Shown: positions 37,497 through 46,444 of the stretch, one piece after another
Numbering within the stretch: the first letter of the stretch is position 1
Layout of the letters: each line of letters opens with the position of its first letter
Source of the DNA: an uncultured Gemmatimonadales bacterium
GTDB lineage: Bacteria; Gemmatimonadota; Gemmatimonadetes; Longimicrobiales; Gaopeijiaceae
NCBI GenBank assembly: GCA_937919655.1
Contig: CALFPJ010000021.1
Location: forward strand, 62,001-126,000
Reading direction: 5' to 3'
Length of the DNA stretch: 64,000 nt
Made by a program: the position numbers and the translations under genes
Notes under the pieces: generated by a model
Told to the model about the DNA's origin: nothing
Databases searched by the model: none
What the model saw: only the letters and a program-made list of their open reading frames with translations

Positions 37497-38899
37497 CAGG
37501 CCCCCACGACCGCAGCATGATTTCCCGCTCCGAAGTCCGCCTCGAACAGGGGCAGCATGCCTTCCATCGCCACGCCACGCGACGCCTTCAGCAGGATGAC
37601 CTCATCGCCCTGCAGGCGCCCCCGCAACTCCGGATACGCGACCCGCCAGTCATTCGCACAGACCACGCGAGACGGATCGACGGGAAGGGTCTCGGCCGCC
37701 TCAGAAAAGAGTCCGGTCGCGACCACCACGTCGATATTTCGCTCCAGGATGTCCTTCAGGACTTCTTGATGAAGCACTGCGGCCCGGTCGCCGAGTTCGA
37801 GCATCGAGCCGAGCACCGCGATCGTGCGGGCGGTACCACCCTGCGCTTCTAGCAGGTCGAGAGAGGCCCGCACGCTCTGCGGATTCGCGTTGTAACAGTC
37901 TACGACCAGGGTCAGTTGTCCGACCCGCCGAACCTCGCCCCTCATGGAGCTGGGCTTCGCGCTCTCAATACCTCGGGCGGCGGCGCGTGGAGAAACGCCG
38001 ACGAGGTCGGCGACCGCGAGCGCGAGCATCGCATCTGCGACCACATGTCGACCCGGCATCGCGAGCGTGATGGTGTTTCCGCGCCAGCGGAACCGGTGAC
38101 CACCGAACACATCAACTTCAACATCGGTCGGTCGCAGGTCGTCATCCGCGAGGGAACTCCACCCAGCGACACGCACGGAAGCGCAGAGCGCACGCGCCCG
38201 CTGAACGAGGACCTCTGGCTCGTCACCGACCACGCAACGCCCACCAGCAGGCAGTCCGCGTAGCAGGTCGAGTTTTTCGTCCAGCACACCTGCGAAAGAA
38301 CCCAACTTCTCGAGGTGACTCTCGCCAACAGTAGTCACCACGGCGACGTCGGGCGAAGCGATCGCGGTCAGCGTTGCGATCTCACCTGGCTCGTTCGTCC
38401 CCAATTCCAAGACCACGACGTCTACGTCCGCGGGCGTCGCGAGGAGCGTCAAGGGCATGCCGATGCGGTTGTTGAGATTCCCCGCAGTGGCGTGGACCCG
38501 GCACGCGCCGGAAAGCGCTGCGTGGGTCAGGTCCTTGGTCGTGGTCTTACCGGACGAGCCAGTAATCGCTACGACCGGGACGTCGAGCGCCCTGCGGCGG
38601 TGCGCAGCGAGGGCGCCGAGGGCGACCAGCGTGTCACCTACAGGGTAAATCGTGGCGAGGGCGTCACCTTCCAGCGCCCGGGACACAACAGCGCCCCGAG
38701 CGCCCTTCGCGAGGGCGTCGGCGACGAAATCGTGGCCGTCGAACTGATCACCGGTGAGCGCGACGTAAAGATCTCCAGGGCGAACCGAGCGAGAATCGGT
38801 CGACACGCCCGCATATCGAATCGTCGCGTCGGCGAGGTCAGAACCCAGGCCAAGGGCCTCACGCACGGAGCCGTCGTTCCAGGCGAAGAGTCCGGTCAT
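37496..38899 (-). CDS. murF: UDP-N-acetylmuramoyl-tripeptide--D-alanyl-D-alanine ligase
   Basis: Adds the D-Ala-D-Ala dipeptide to complete the stem pentapeptide. From ATG 38899 (MTGLFAWNDGSVRE) it has 467 residues, and the start overlaps the murE stop as ATGA. The ATP loop is VVAITGSSGKTTTKDLTHA. Other motifs are NLNNRIGMPLTLL, VVLELGTNEPGEIATL, VVDCYNANPQSVRASLDLL and VLGSMLELGD, all characteristic of MurF. The D-Ala-D-Ala ligase itself (ddl) is not in this window. Confidence 0.95.
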   Translation of the reverse strand: MTGLFAWNDGSVREALGLGSDLADATIRYAGVSTDSRSVRPGDLYVALTGDQFDGHDFVADALAKGARGAVVSRALEGDALATIYPVGDTLVALGALAAHRRRALDVPVVAITGSSGKTTTKDLTHAALSGACRVHATAGNLNNRIGMPLTLLATPADVDVVVLELGTNEPGEIATLTAIASPDVAVVTTVGESHLEKLGSFAGVLDEKLDLLRGLPAGGRCVVGDEPEVLVQRARALCASVRVAGWSSLADDDLRPTDVEVDVFGGHRFRWRGNTITLAMPGRHVVADAMLALAVADLVGVSPRAAARGIESAKPSSMRGEVRRVGQLTLVVDCYNANPQSVRASLDLLEAQGGTARTIAVLGSMLELGDRAAVLHQEVLKDILERNIDVVVATGLFSEAAETLPVDPSRVVCANDWRVAYPELRGRLQGDEVILLKASRGVAMEGMLPLFEADFGAGNHAAVVGA

Positions 38900-40368
38900 G
38901 CTCCGAGCTCCTGCAGGCATTCCCGCACAACTACCCGCTCGTCAAACGGGCGCTTTTCGTTTCCGAGCACCTGATACGTTTCGTGGCCCTTGCCTGCGAG
39001 GACGACGGTGTCCCCGCCCTTCGCGGTTTCGAGAGCGAGACGGATCGCAGCGCGGCGATCGACCTGCCGCTCGTAGACACTGCCCACGAGTCCGGCCGCC
39101 AAGTCGTCAAGAATGCGCTCCGGATCTTCCGTCCGCGGGTTATCTGACGTCAGCACGATCACGTCGGCGAAGCGGGCCACGGCTTCTGCCATAGGCCGGC
39201 GCTTGCTCGCGTCGCGGTCGCCACCTGCGCCGAACACCACAATCAGGCGGCCCTGCGTGAGGGACTGCACTGCAGAAAGAGCACCGTCCAGCGCGTCAGG
39301 CGTGTGTGCGAAATCGATGATGACCGTGAACGGGCTGGTCACCACCGCTTCGAGTCGCCCAGGCACCTGAGGAACGGTCAAGAGTCCCGCAACGATTTCG
39401 TCGATATCGAGCCCGTAGACTGCCCCGACGGCGACCGCGGCGAGGGCGTTCTCAATGTTGTATCGACCGAGCAGTGGCAGCCTGACCTCGCGGCGTGTGT
39501 CGTCGATAATCAGGATGAACGCTGAACCATCTGCACCTAGACGGACGTTCTCAGCCCGCACATCTGCCTCAGAGTCCACTGAAAAGGTCCGGACAGGTCG
39601 TCCACCGGACACGAGCGCATTCCACGCCGGATCGTCACGATTCACAACCAGGGTCCCGTGTGGCGCAACCAACTCAACAAGACGAGCCTTCGCGCCGAAG
39701 TACTGCGCCATGTCCTTGTGGTAGTCGAGATGGTCCTGGGTGAGGTTGGTGAACACACCCACGTCGAAGCCGATGCCGTCCAAGCGACGCTGCTCCAGTG
39801 CGTGGGACGATGCCTCCATGACGACTGCCTCCATGCCTCCGTTGGCCAGCTGCCACAACCAAACGGCGACCTGGACGGGGCCCGGGGTCGTCAAGGCCTC
39901 AGTCCCTGGGCGCACCCCTTTCTCGTCGGTGAGACCAAGGGTCCCGATCGACGCAGTCGGGCCGCGACGACTCAGGAGATGGCGCACGAGGGCAGCCGTC
40001 GTAGTCTTTCCGTTGGTACCGGTGACGCCGACCATGAACATCCGCTGGTGGGGAGACCCCATCACGGCGCTGGCGGCGATCGCCCCCGCCTTCCGACCAT
40101 CGTCCACCCGAAGCTGAGGGACATCGACGTCGACGAAACGTTCGACAACGGCAGCCACAGCCCCTCGGGCCGCCGCGTCCGATACGAAATCGTGCGCGTC
40201 CACCCCAGTGCCTTGCCATGCGAGGAACAGATCCCCAGACCGGGCCTCTCTCGAGTCCTGACAGACCCCCAGAACGCCGACGTCCCCCGAGCCGCGGAAC
40301 TCCCGTAGGAGGTCTGCAGAACGGAGGACTTCGCCCACCAGGCCGACGGTCAGAGGGGCGTCAGTCAT
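38896..40368 (-). CDS. murE: UDP-N-acetylmuramoyl-tripeptide synthetase (meso-DAP type)
   Basis: Adds the third stem residue. The 490 residues have the ATP loop VGVTGTNGKTTTAALVRHL, VMEASSHALEQRRLDG and FTNLTQDHLDYHKDM. The substrate motif LTSDNPRTEDP contains DNPR, the form known in meso-diaminopimelate-adding enzymes, so this organism probably has meso-DAP peptidoglycan. The start overlaps the end of ftsI by eight bases, and the stop overlaps murF. Confidence 0.95.
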   Translation of the reverse strand: MTDAPLTVGLVGEVLRSADLLREFRGSGDVGVLGVCQDSREARSGDLFLAWQGTGVDAHDFVSDAAARGAVAAVVERFVDVDVPQLRVDDGRKAGAIAASAVMGSPHQRMFMVGVTGTNGKTTTAALVRHLLSRRGPTASIGTLGLTDEKGVRPGTEALTTPGPVQVAVWLWQLANGGMEAVVMEASSHALEQRRLDGIGFDVGVFTNLTQDHLDYHKDMAQYFGAKARLVELVAPHGTLVVNRDDPAWNALVSGGRPVRTFSVDSEADVRAENVRLGADGSAFILIIDDTRREVRLPLLGRYNIENALAAVAVGAVYGLDIDEIVAGLLTVPQVPGRLEAVVTSPFTVIIDFAHTPDALDGALSAVQSLTQGRLIVVFGAGGDRDASKRRPMAEAVARFADVIVLTSDNPRTEDPERILDDLAAGLVGSVYERQVDRRAAIRLALETAKGGDTVVLAGKGHETYQVLGNEKRPFDERVVVRECLQELGA

Positions 40369-42358
40369 CCGACCTCCGCCGCACCCTTAGACGGATGGTA
40401 TCGCCCGGCAACACTCTGGCTCCCGCCTGAGGTTCCGTCCCGAGGATGTCACCGGATCCGGCGCGCGACACCCGCAGTCCGAGGGCGTGGAGCCTGCGGA
40501 CCGCGATCCGCGACGGCAAGCCGGCGACGTCGGGGAGTTGGACAGTCCCGCCGAAGCCAGCCGCCCCCTCGGAGCCTGATCCGATGGACGAGCTCGTGAC
40601 ATCGACTGGGGGCAAAGGCGGATCGATCGTGCGCGAGGCGAATCGTGCGATCGCGCGGCCAGCGAGGGGCACAGGTCGGCTGGCGGAACCAAGAAGCGCA
40701 GCGCGGTCTAGCGGAGTCGATCGCGCGGCCAGGGCGGCTTCCATCGTCGCACGGGTCACCGGACCGGCCACCGCACCACCGTAGTAGATACCCTTGGGAC
40801 GCTCGAGCTTCACGAACACCACCAACTGCGGGGCATCGGCCGGGAAGAACCCGACGAATGAGGACCAGTAGGCGCCCTGCTCGTACCCGCCAGCAGGAGA
40901 GTAAAGGCGCGTGGTGCCGCTCTTCCCTGCCACGCGGAACGTCGCCAAACGCGCGGACTTCCCGGTCCCGTCCTCAACCACGTCCTCGAGGACTCTGCCC
41001 ACCCGGCGTGCGACATCTGCAGAAACGACCTCGCGCACGACGCGGGGCTGGAAGGCTTCGATCAGCGCCCCGGTCCCGTCGCGGATCTCTTTGACGAGGT
41101 GGGGTTGCATGATGCGACCGCCGTTCGCCAGTGCCCCGTAGGCCATCGCCATCTGGAGCGGCGTAACGTTGACCTCATAACCGATCGCCAGTGAAACCGC
41201 AGATTGGCTGGACCAGCTGTCCGGCCGTCGCAACGTGCCAGAAACCTCCCCAGGAATTTCGATGCCCGTGAGCGTTCCTAGACCGAAGTCGCGGAGGTTC
41301 TCGTATTGGTCTCCGGGCGACATCGACTGGGCGGCCTTGGCGATTCCCACGTTCGACGAAGTACGTAGCGCATCGGCGATGGTCATGCGTCCCGAGCCGT
41401 GGACGTCGTGGAGCGTGCGACCGTTGACCCTCCAGGCGCCGTTCTCTCCGTCGACGGTGTCGTAAAGGCTGACTAGGTCACGTTCCAGCAGGCCCGCGAC
41501 AGTGAAAGGCTTCAGCGTCGAGCCGGGTTCATACGGCGTGTTGATCGCCGACAGCGCAGCGGTCTGGCCGTCCCGGATCGACACCAAGGCGAGGATCTCA
41601 CCCGTATTGGGATCCGTGATGAGCACGTCGCCGCCGCGGGCCTCAGTCGTGGCGATGGACTCTTCGAGCGCCTGGCGCGCGATCTCCTGGAGATCAATGT
41701 CGATCGTGAGGACCACATCACCGCCAGCCTGGGGCGGGTCGATGACCAGCCGCTCGCCTGGAATGGCCCTGCCAACGTTGTCGTGAGCGATGACCTCCCT
41801 CCCAGGGGTGCCGCGCAGCAACTCTTCAAATGCCTGCTCCACCCCACCCCGCCCAACATCGTCGCCAACCACGCCGAGAACACCGCGGGCGAGATCCCCA
41901 TGCGGGTGATACCGCTCGAGCTCGCGCGCAACGTGCACCCCTCCCAAGCCAGCGAGCTGCTCGCGGACCGTGGGCGGGTAACGTCCCGGCACCGCGCGCC
42001 AGCGACGGGTAGGGTCGGTGAGTTGAACTGCCTTGATCGCAGAAATCCCCAACGCGTCCACGAGTTCGGCGCGCACGGCGGCGCCGTCCGTGATTTCGGG
42101 GGTCGCAACGCCAACGCTGAAACGTTCTCGGGAGACGGCGAGAGGCGTACCGTCGCGGTCGAGCACGCTGCCGCGGGCCGCGACCACCACCTTGTCACTG
42201 CGGTGCTGTGACTCGGCCAGGGCCCGCCATTGACCCGCCTGGACGCCCTGAATCTGTCCGGCACGGATACAGATGACGGCTGCTGCAGTCATCCACGCCC
42301 CGAGCATGACACGTCGACGCCAGGGGTGAGCCCGGTTCATGTCACGATGGGTAGTCAC
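40361..42358 (-). CDS. ftsI: Septal penicillin-binding protein (FtsI/PBP3) with C-terminal PASTA domain
   Basis: Class B PBP that cross-links septal peptidoglycan with FtsW. The 665 residues comprise a short cytoplasmic start, one membrane helix (about 18-36), a dimerisation domain, the transpeptidase domain with active-site Ser280 in PGSTLKPF, SxN at 334-336 (TSSNVG) and GKSGTT near 460, and a terminal PASTA domain (LPDVAGLPSRIAVRRLHALG, about 600-660). A PASTA tail recalls SpoVD and actinobacterial PBPs. The GTG start overlaps the ftsL stop; ATG 18 bases on (MNRAHPW) is an alternative. Confidence 0.94.
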   Translation of the reverse strand: MTTHRDMNRAHPWRRRVMLGAWMTAAAVICIRAGQIQGVQAGQWRALAESQHRSDKVVVAARGSVLDRDGTPLAVSRERFSVGVATPEITDGAAVRAELVDALGISAIKAVQLTDPTRRWRAVPGRYPPTVREQLAGLGGVHVARELERYHPHGDLARGVLGVVGDDVGRGGVEQAFEELLRGTPGREVIAHDNVGRAIPGERLVIDPPQAGGDVVLTIDIDLQEIARQALEESIATTEARGGDVLITDPNTGEILALVSIRDGQTAALSAINTPYEPGSTLKPFTVAGLLERDLVSLYDTVDGENGAWRVNGRTLHDVHGSGRMTIADALRTSSNVGIAKAAQSMSPGDQYENLRDFGLGTLTGIEIPGEVSGTLRRPDSWSSQSAVSLAIGYEVNVTPLQMAMAYGALANGGRIMQPHLVKEIRDGTGALIEAFQPRVVREVVSADVARRVGRVLEDVVEDGTGKSARLATFRVAGKSGTTRLYSPAGGYEQGAYWSSFVGFFPADAPQLVVFVKLERPKGIYYGGAVAGPVTRATMEAALAARSTPLDRAALLGSASRPVPLAGRAIARFASRTIDPPLPPVDVTSSSIGSGSEGAAGFGGTVQLPDVAGLPSRIAVRRLHALGLRVSRAGSGDILGTEPQAGARVLPGDTIRLRVRRRSDD

Positions 42359-42639
42359 GGTGTCAGCTCCCCCGAGAGGAGAACGAGCTCCTCTCCTTCC
42401 GGTGTGTGCATACCAAGCCGCTCGCGGGCTTCTGGGACCACGCGGTGCCGGCTGACCAGCACCTGGATGTCACGCTGCAGCTCGACACGCTCGGCCTGCG
42501 CGACCGAAGACTGCCGATGCAGGTCATCGAGCATCGCGAGGGCCTCTGACGCACGGCTTTGGCGCCAGGGCACCATGCCGAGCGAACCGACCAGGACCGC
42601 CACGGCGATGACCGCACGACCAAGAACGTTCGGTTCCAT
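42355..42639 (-). CDS. ftsL: FtsL-like divisome protein
   Basis: A 94-residue bitopic protein: short N-terminus (MEPNVLGRAV), one hydrophobic helix (about 8-25), then a predicted coiled coil with heptad-like spacing (EALAMLDDLHRQSSVAQAER), ending in a small periplasmic tail. Sequence identity is low in this family, so the call rests on size, topology and the position between rsmH and ftsI. The ATG overlaps the rsmH stop as TGATG. The frame extends upstream to 42768, but that lies in rsmH. Confidence 0.78.
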   Translation of the reverse strand: MEPNVLGRAVIAVAVLVGSLGMVPWRQSRASEALAMLDDLHRQSSVAQAERVELQRDIQVLVSRHRVVPEARERLGMHTPEGEELVLLSGELTP

Positions 42640-43625
42640 CAGGCCACCCTCCGCCAAACCCGAAGCAGCGCACTGCGAGCACGCGGGTTGCGTTCCACTT
42701 CCGCGGCGCTGGGTCGGATCGGTTTGCGCGTCAGCGTCTCGCCGAGCGCCTTGCCTCGACACACGCACATGGGCAGTTCAGGCGGACACACACAGCTCCG
42801 GCTCCACTCGCGGAACGCGTGTTTTATCACACGGTCCTCGAGCGAGTGATAAGCGATCACCACAAGCACCCCCCCTCCCTTCAACGCCTCCCGAATCGCG
42901 GGCAATCCGCGCTCGAGCGACTCCAATTCTGCATTCACGGCGATCCTGACCGCCTGGAAGATCCGCGCCTTGTCCTGCTGGCTCGGAGGCCTATTCAGCA
43001 CGACGGAAAGAGCCGCCACCAATTGATCACTCGTCTCGAAAGACTCCGTCGCCCTGCGTTTCACGACCTCTCGGGCGAGGCGACGAGCCTTGGGCTCCTC
43101 GCCGTAGTCACGAAAAACCCGGACGAGTTCATCTTCCTCTGCTTCGTTCAGGAAAATCCGCGCATCCAGCGCTTCCGCCTCGTTCATTCGCATATCCAGT
43201 GCCACGCCGTGCCGAAAGGCGAATCCGCGGTCGTCGTCGTCGAGTTGGTGAGAGCTCACCCCTAGGTCGAGGAGCGCCCCGTCGAGGCCCTGATCTTTCA
43301 CCTCGATATCGTGTGGGGCCTCATCAAACCGGACCTGTAGAAAACGCACGCGGTCACGAACTGGGGCGAGTGCCTCTTTCGCCTCCGCGATCGCCTGTGG
43401 GTCACGATCGACGGCCAAGACCCGACAGGTGGCGCAAGCGTCGAGAATGGCCCGCGTGTGACCGCCGCCGCCGACGGTGCCGTCCAAGAAGAACTGGTCG
43501 CCCTCAGGGGAGAGGTACTCCAGCACTTCGTCACTGAGCACCGGCTCGTGGTAGCCGATCATCTCACTCCGCTCCGCTCGCGACCGGGTCGCCGCATCTC
43601 CACGTCCCACTTTTCTCTCGGTCAT
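42639..43625 (-). CDS. rsmH: 16S rRNA (cytosine1402-N4)-methyltransferase RsmH
   Basis: SAM-dependent enzyme (MraW) that methylates N4 of C1402 in the ribosomal P site. Motifs are HEPVLSDEVLEYL, the SAM loop DGTVGGGGHTRAIL, AVDRDPQAI, GALLDLGVSSHQLDDDDRG and VIAYHSLEDRVIKHAF. From ATG 43625 (MTERKVGRGD), which overlaps the mraZ stop as ATGA, it has 328 residues. An internal ATG at 43562 (MIGYHEPVLS) lies nearer the usual N-terminus and remains possible. Confidence 0.95.
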   Translation of the reverse strand: MTERKVGRGDAATRSRAERSEMIGYHEPVLSDEVLEYLSPEGDQFFLDGTVGGGGHTRAILDACATCRVLAVDRDPQAIAEAKEALAPVRDRVRFLQVRFDEAPHDIEVKDQGLDGALLDLGVSSHQLDDDDRGFAFRHGVALDMRMNEAEALDARIFLNEAEEDELVRVFRDYGEEPKARRLAREVVKRRATESFETSDQLVAALSVVLNRPPSQQDKARIFQAVRIAVNAELESLERGLPAIREALKGGGVLVVIAYHSLEDRVIKHAFREWSRSCVCPPELPMCVCRGKALGETLTRKPIRPSAAEVERNPRARSALLRVWRRVA

Positions 43626-44050
43626 CCGAAGAGCCGGTGCGCAAATTCGAGATCGTCGGTCTGCTTCTGGACGGTCTCTGCATAAGTAGCCGGGTTCCAC
43701 AACTCCACTCGGTCGATGTTGCCGCTGAGGAGTACGGACCCCGAAAGCGTGGCGGCCTCTTGGAGGCCTGCCGGCACGAGGATTCGGCCCTGCTTGTCGG
43801 GGGAGACCTCAACCGTGTTAGAAACGATGTGCCTGACTTGATTCCAAGCCTGCGGATCGCTCCTGCGGAATTCGAGAAGGCGTTCCTGCACCTCAACCCA
43901 CTTCGCAGCCGGGAACAACGTCAGGTACGGCTTCTCCCATTGGAGAAGCACGAAGCGGTCAGAGTCAGCCTCACGGCGAAACGCCGAGGGTAGGCTGACC
44001 CGCCCCTTTTCGTCCATCTGGTGTTCGTATTGGCCGACGAATCCGGTCAC
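43622..44050 (-). CDS. mraZ: Transcriptional regulator MraZ
   Basis: DNA-binding regulator of its own dcw operon, with a double AbrB-like fold. The 142 residues contain the two family repeats: HQMDEKGRVSLPSAFR (about 11-26) and VSPDKQGRILVPAGLQ (about 81-96), each with the DxxGR core. The start is GTG with AAGGA six bases upstream. Four GTGG repeats at exact 10-bp spacing lie just upstream in the leader, matching the known type of MraZ operator, so autoregulation is likely. Confidence 0.96.
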   Translation of the reverse strand: MTGFVGQYEHQMDEKGRVSLPSAFRREADSDRFVLLQWEKPYLTLFPAAKWVEVQERLLEFRRSDPQAWNQVRHIVSNTVEVSPDKQGRILVPAGLQEAATLSGSVLLSGNIDRVELWNPATYAETVQKQTDDLEFAHRLFG

Positions 44051-44062
44051 CGTCGATCCTTG

Positions 44063-44096
44063 GTGGTGAAAAGTGGGAAGAAGTGGGATATGGTGG
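44063..44096 (-). promoter_or_regulatory. MraZ operator: four GTGG repeats, 10-bp period
   Basis: On the plus strand GTGG starts at 44063, 44073, 44083 and 44093, exactly one helical turn apart; the middle two are AAGTGGGA. They fall between the -10 element and the ribosome binding site of mraZ, where direct-repeat MraZ boxes are found in other bacteria. Binding by MraZ is inferred from that precedent. Confidence 0.82.
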
Positions 44097-44100
44097 AGGC

Positions 44101-44130
44101 ATAATACGACTCAATGGATCAAGACGTCAA
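44101..44130 (-). promoter_or_regulatory. Sigma70-type promoter of the dcw cluster
   Basis: Read on the minus strand: -35 TTGACG (44130-44125), 18-base spacer, -10 TATTAT (44106-44101). Five of six bases match consensus at each box. Transcription would start near 44094, placing the MraZ repeats at the start of the transcript. Confidence 0.75.
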
Positions 44131-44330
44131 GGGTTCATTTTTTGCAATTATTGGAGCGCCAGGACGTTGACATATCAGCCGAAACAAGGCTCCACTGCTG
44201 GACGATGCCGAAATGGCTGAAAATCAATATTTCACGAATCCGAACGAAACCCGAAGGTGTTCCGAGGCTCGGACGGACCGGAGATGGGGCAAAGTGGGGA
44301 GGTTTTCGCCCGGACTTGACCGGTGGGCAC

Positions 44331-44366
44331 AAAAAAAGCGCCCCGGGGCCGAAGCCCCGGGGCGCT
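44331..44366 (-). terminator. Rho-independent terminator after the TPR gene
   Basis: A perfect 13-bp stem, AGCGCCCCGGGGC / GCCCCGGGGCGCT, closes a CGAA tetraloop at 44337-44366. It is followed on the minus strand by seven U residues (plus-strand A-run at 44331-44337). It lies 26 bases past the TPR gene stop and isolates the dcw promoter from upstream transcription. The rest of the 341-base gap to mraZ (44131-44330) shows nothing else I can name. Confidence 0.92.
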
Positions 44367-44391
44367 GCTACCGGTCCGTATTGCGGGGGAG

Positions 44392-46131
44392 CTAGCGGCC
44401 CCGCTTGATGATCGCTTCCTGGATCTCAACGTACACGTTCGCGTTCTCGATGAGCTGCCCGAGGTTCACATTCACCGACGCCGGGTAGGCCCCGGACTGA
44501 TTCAGGAGCGCGATCGACTGCTGAAATTTCGGCAACGTCGCCTGCGCCGACGCAAGCGTGCTCGGCCCCTGATCGATGAACGCCTGCTGGTACACGCTGA
44601 AGCCGTGCCAGAAGTTCAACTGGTTCGTCATTTCGTCACTCAGGCCCGGTAGCTCCTTCGCCGCCGTTAGCCCCGTGATCGCGTAAGGGTAGCGCTTCGC
44701 CGTGTAACCCTTTTGGTACGCGTCGTTGAAGATCAACCGGGCAGCCTGCTCTGCCTGCTCAGGATTGCCCGCCGCCGCGACCTTAAGAACTGCTACTGCG
44801 TCCTGGACTCGGCCAGCCGCGATCAGCCAGCTAGCCTGTTTTAGTGCGATGTTTGGATACGCCGGGTTGATCTCACGAACCCGATCAAGCGCGGTGATCG
44901 CGTCATCGAGCCGATCAGACTTCTGAAGCGCCTCCGCGTAGATCGACCACAGCGCATCTTCCTGAGCGTGGGTCTCCAGCACCCGCTCACCGACTCTGAT
45001 CGCAGACGCTAGGTCCTCGAGCTGGATGTAGGCTGCCAAGATATTGCGGAGGTGCGACACCGGAGTTTCAGCGCCCTTGCCCTCGAACACCTTCTCGTAC
45101 GCGTTGATGGCCTGTCGATACAACTCTGCGGCCTCAGGAGCGAGCGCCCCCCCGTCCTCAGGGGTAACCGCGGCTGCCTCCTGTGCCTGCACGGCCGCAG
45201 CAAAGGCGTAGCTGCCGTACTGCTCCCACAGGTCGACGTTTGTCGGGTCCACATCGATCCCGACCTTGAGCAGACTCATGCCACCGATCGGGTCACCGGC
45301 TTTGGCCAACTCATAGGCGACGTTAATACGGACCCGCGCGTTGGCCGGATTGAGCTCGAGGTAACGCTCGTAATAGATCCGGGCCTGAGCCTTGTCGTCA
45401 GTCACAGCCGAAATGTATCCGGCCAACTGTAGGGCGCCTTCGTCGAAGCCATTGAGGGCAAGGACCTTCTCTAGTTCGGCGAGCGCATCGGGGTAATTTT
45501 CCATCTCATAGAGAATCCGAGCACGCTGATTCCGGACCGAGACCGCATCCGGGTTGAGCGCGAGTGACTCGTCGCAGTTCCTCAGAGCGTTGTCCCACTG
45601 AGCGCTGGCCGCATAGTCCGCGCAGATGGCCGCAGAACGCAGCTGCTGAGCATAGATGTCGAATTCGTCGAAAATGTGCTGTGCCGCCAGCTGGGCGTCT
45701 TTCTCGCCCACTGAAATGTCGCTGACTGTGAACGCCTCATTCGCACCGATGTCCCAGAACTCCACACCCGAGATACTCCACGACTTGTCGGCATTCTGAG
45801 TGTAGTTCGCGCACAAGGCGATCTTGGCCGCGATCTGGGTCGCGAGCTGCCGCGTCTGGATGCACCCAAGATCCTCCATCTTCAGGGAGAAGCGCTTCAC
45901 CTCAGCCTTGATCGTATTTTCGTCGATGGGCTCGTGCGTGAGGAGGGTATTGATCAGCGCACGCAGCTCCTTCGAGGAATCCTTACCAAATCCGTCTTTG
46001 GCGCCCTCGAGCGGACTGAAGTACGGGATCAGGACACGGAAGCGCCCCTGGTCCTGCGCCTGCGCGGCAGCAGGTGCAAACACCATCGCAACAATAAGAA
46101 CGTGTAAAGCTAGTTTCAGCCGTCCGAGCAT
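44392..46131 (-). CDS. Exported tetratricopeptide-repeat protein, unknown function
   Basis: From ATG 46131, with AGGAG nine bases upstream, the protein has a signal peptide (MLGRLKLALHVLIVAMVF... cut near AQAQDQ) and 579 residues. An N-terminal domain of about 180 residues contains GRFRVLIPYFSPLEGAKDGFG and several cysteines (EDLGCIQ, IALCANY, AAICADY, LRNCDE). TPR-type helical repeats follow, for example ALAELEKVLALNGFDEGALQ and RIYYERYLELNPANARVRI. The N-terminal part is CsgG/curli-domain-like in feel but I cannot assign it. It has its own promoter and a strong terminator, so it is probably a monocistronic, well-expressed periplasmic protein. Confidence 0.75.
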   Translation of the reverse strand: MLGRLKLALHVLIVAMVFAPAAAQAQDQGRFRVLIPYFSPLEGAKDGFGKDSSKELRALINTLLTHEPIDENTIKAEVKRFSLKMEDLGCIQTRQLATQIAAKIALCANYTQNADKSWSISGVEFWDIGANEAFTVSDISVGEKDAQLAAQHIFDEFDIYAQQLRSAAICADYAASAQWDNALRNCDESLALNPDAVSVRNQRARILYEMENYPDALAELEKVLALNGFDEGALQLAGYISAVTDDKAQARIYYERYLELNPANARVRINVAYELAKAGDPIGGMSLLKVGIDVDPTNVDLWEQYGSYAFAAAVQAQEAAAVTPEDGGALAPEAAELYRQAINAYEKVFEGKGAETPVSHLRNILAAYIQLEDLASAIRVGERVLETHAQEDALWSIYAEALQKSDRLDDAITALDRVREINPAYPNIALKQASWLIAAGRVQDAVAVLKVAAAGNPEQAEQAARLIFNDAYQKGYTAKRYPYAITGLTAAKELPGLSDEMTNQLNFWHGFSVYQQAFIDQGPSTLASAQATLPKFQQSIALLNQSGAYPASVNVNLGQLIENANVYVEIQEAIIKRGR

Positions 46132-46444
46132 GGCCTGAATCTCCTGGGGTTTCCCCCGGCATCGTGCCGCTCCAAAAGGAACGAACCCGTCCGGACCGGT
46201 ACCGAACGTTGTTAAATTTCTCTTACCCACCGCTGGGCAGAAGATCCGGCGCGGCACCGGATCCTGTGGATACAGCCTGATACTTTATGCAAACTTTCGG
46301 GATCGTCAAAGAACCCCCGACCTCCGAACAGATGCTCCACGCCGCCAAATTGCTCGACGCGCCACCCGTTCTATACCTTTATTCGCCCGCGAGCTTACAC
46401 CTTCCGCCGCCATCTCGCCACACCGAAATATAGGTCGGCCCACA
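46132..46444. other. Intergenic spacer with a candidate promoter
   Basis: This 313-base gap separates the thioesterase from the TPR gene on the same strand. Apart from the candidate promoter at 46282-46309 and the ribosome binding site next to the TPR start, I see no coding frame, tRNA or repeat here. The sequence is noticeably more AT-rich around 46205-46225 and 46280-46310 than its surroundings. Confidence 0.6.
46282..46309 (-). promoter_or_regulatory. Candidate promoter for the TPR gene
   Basis: Minus strand: TTGACG (46309-46304), a 16-base spacer, then TAAAGT (46287-46282). The -35 is good; the -10 matches four of six. The 150-base leader to the TPR start has no obvious structure. Confidence 0.45.
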
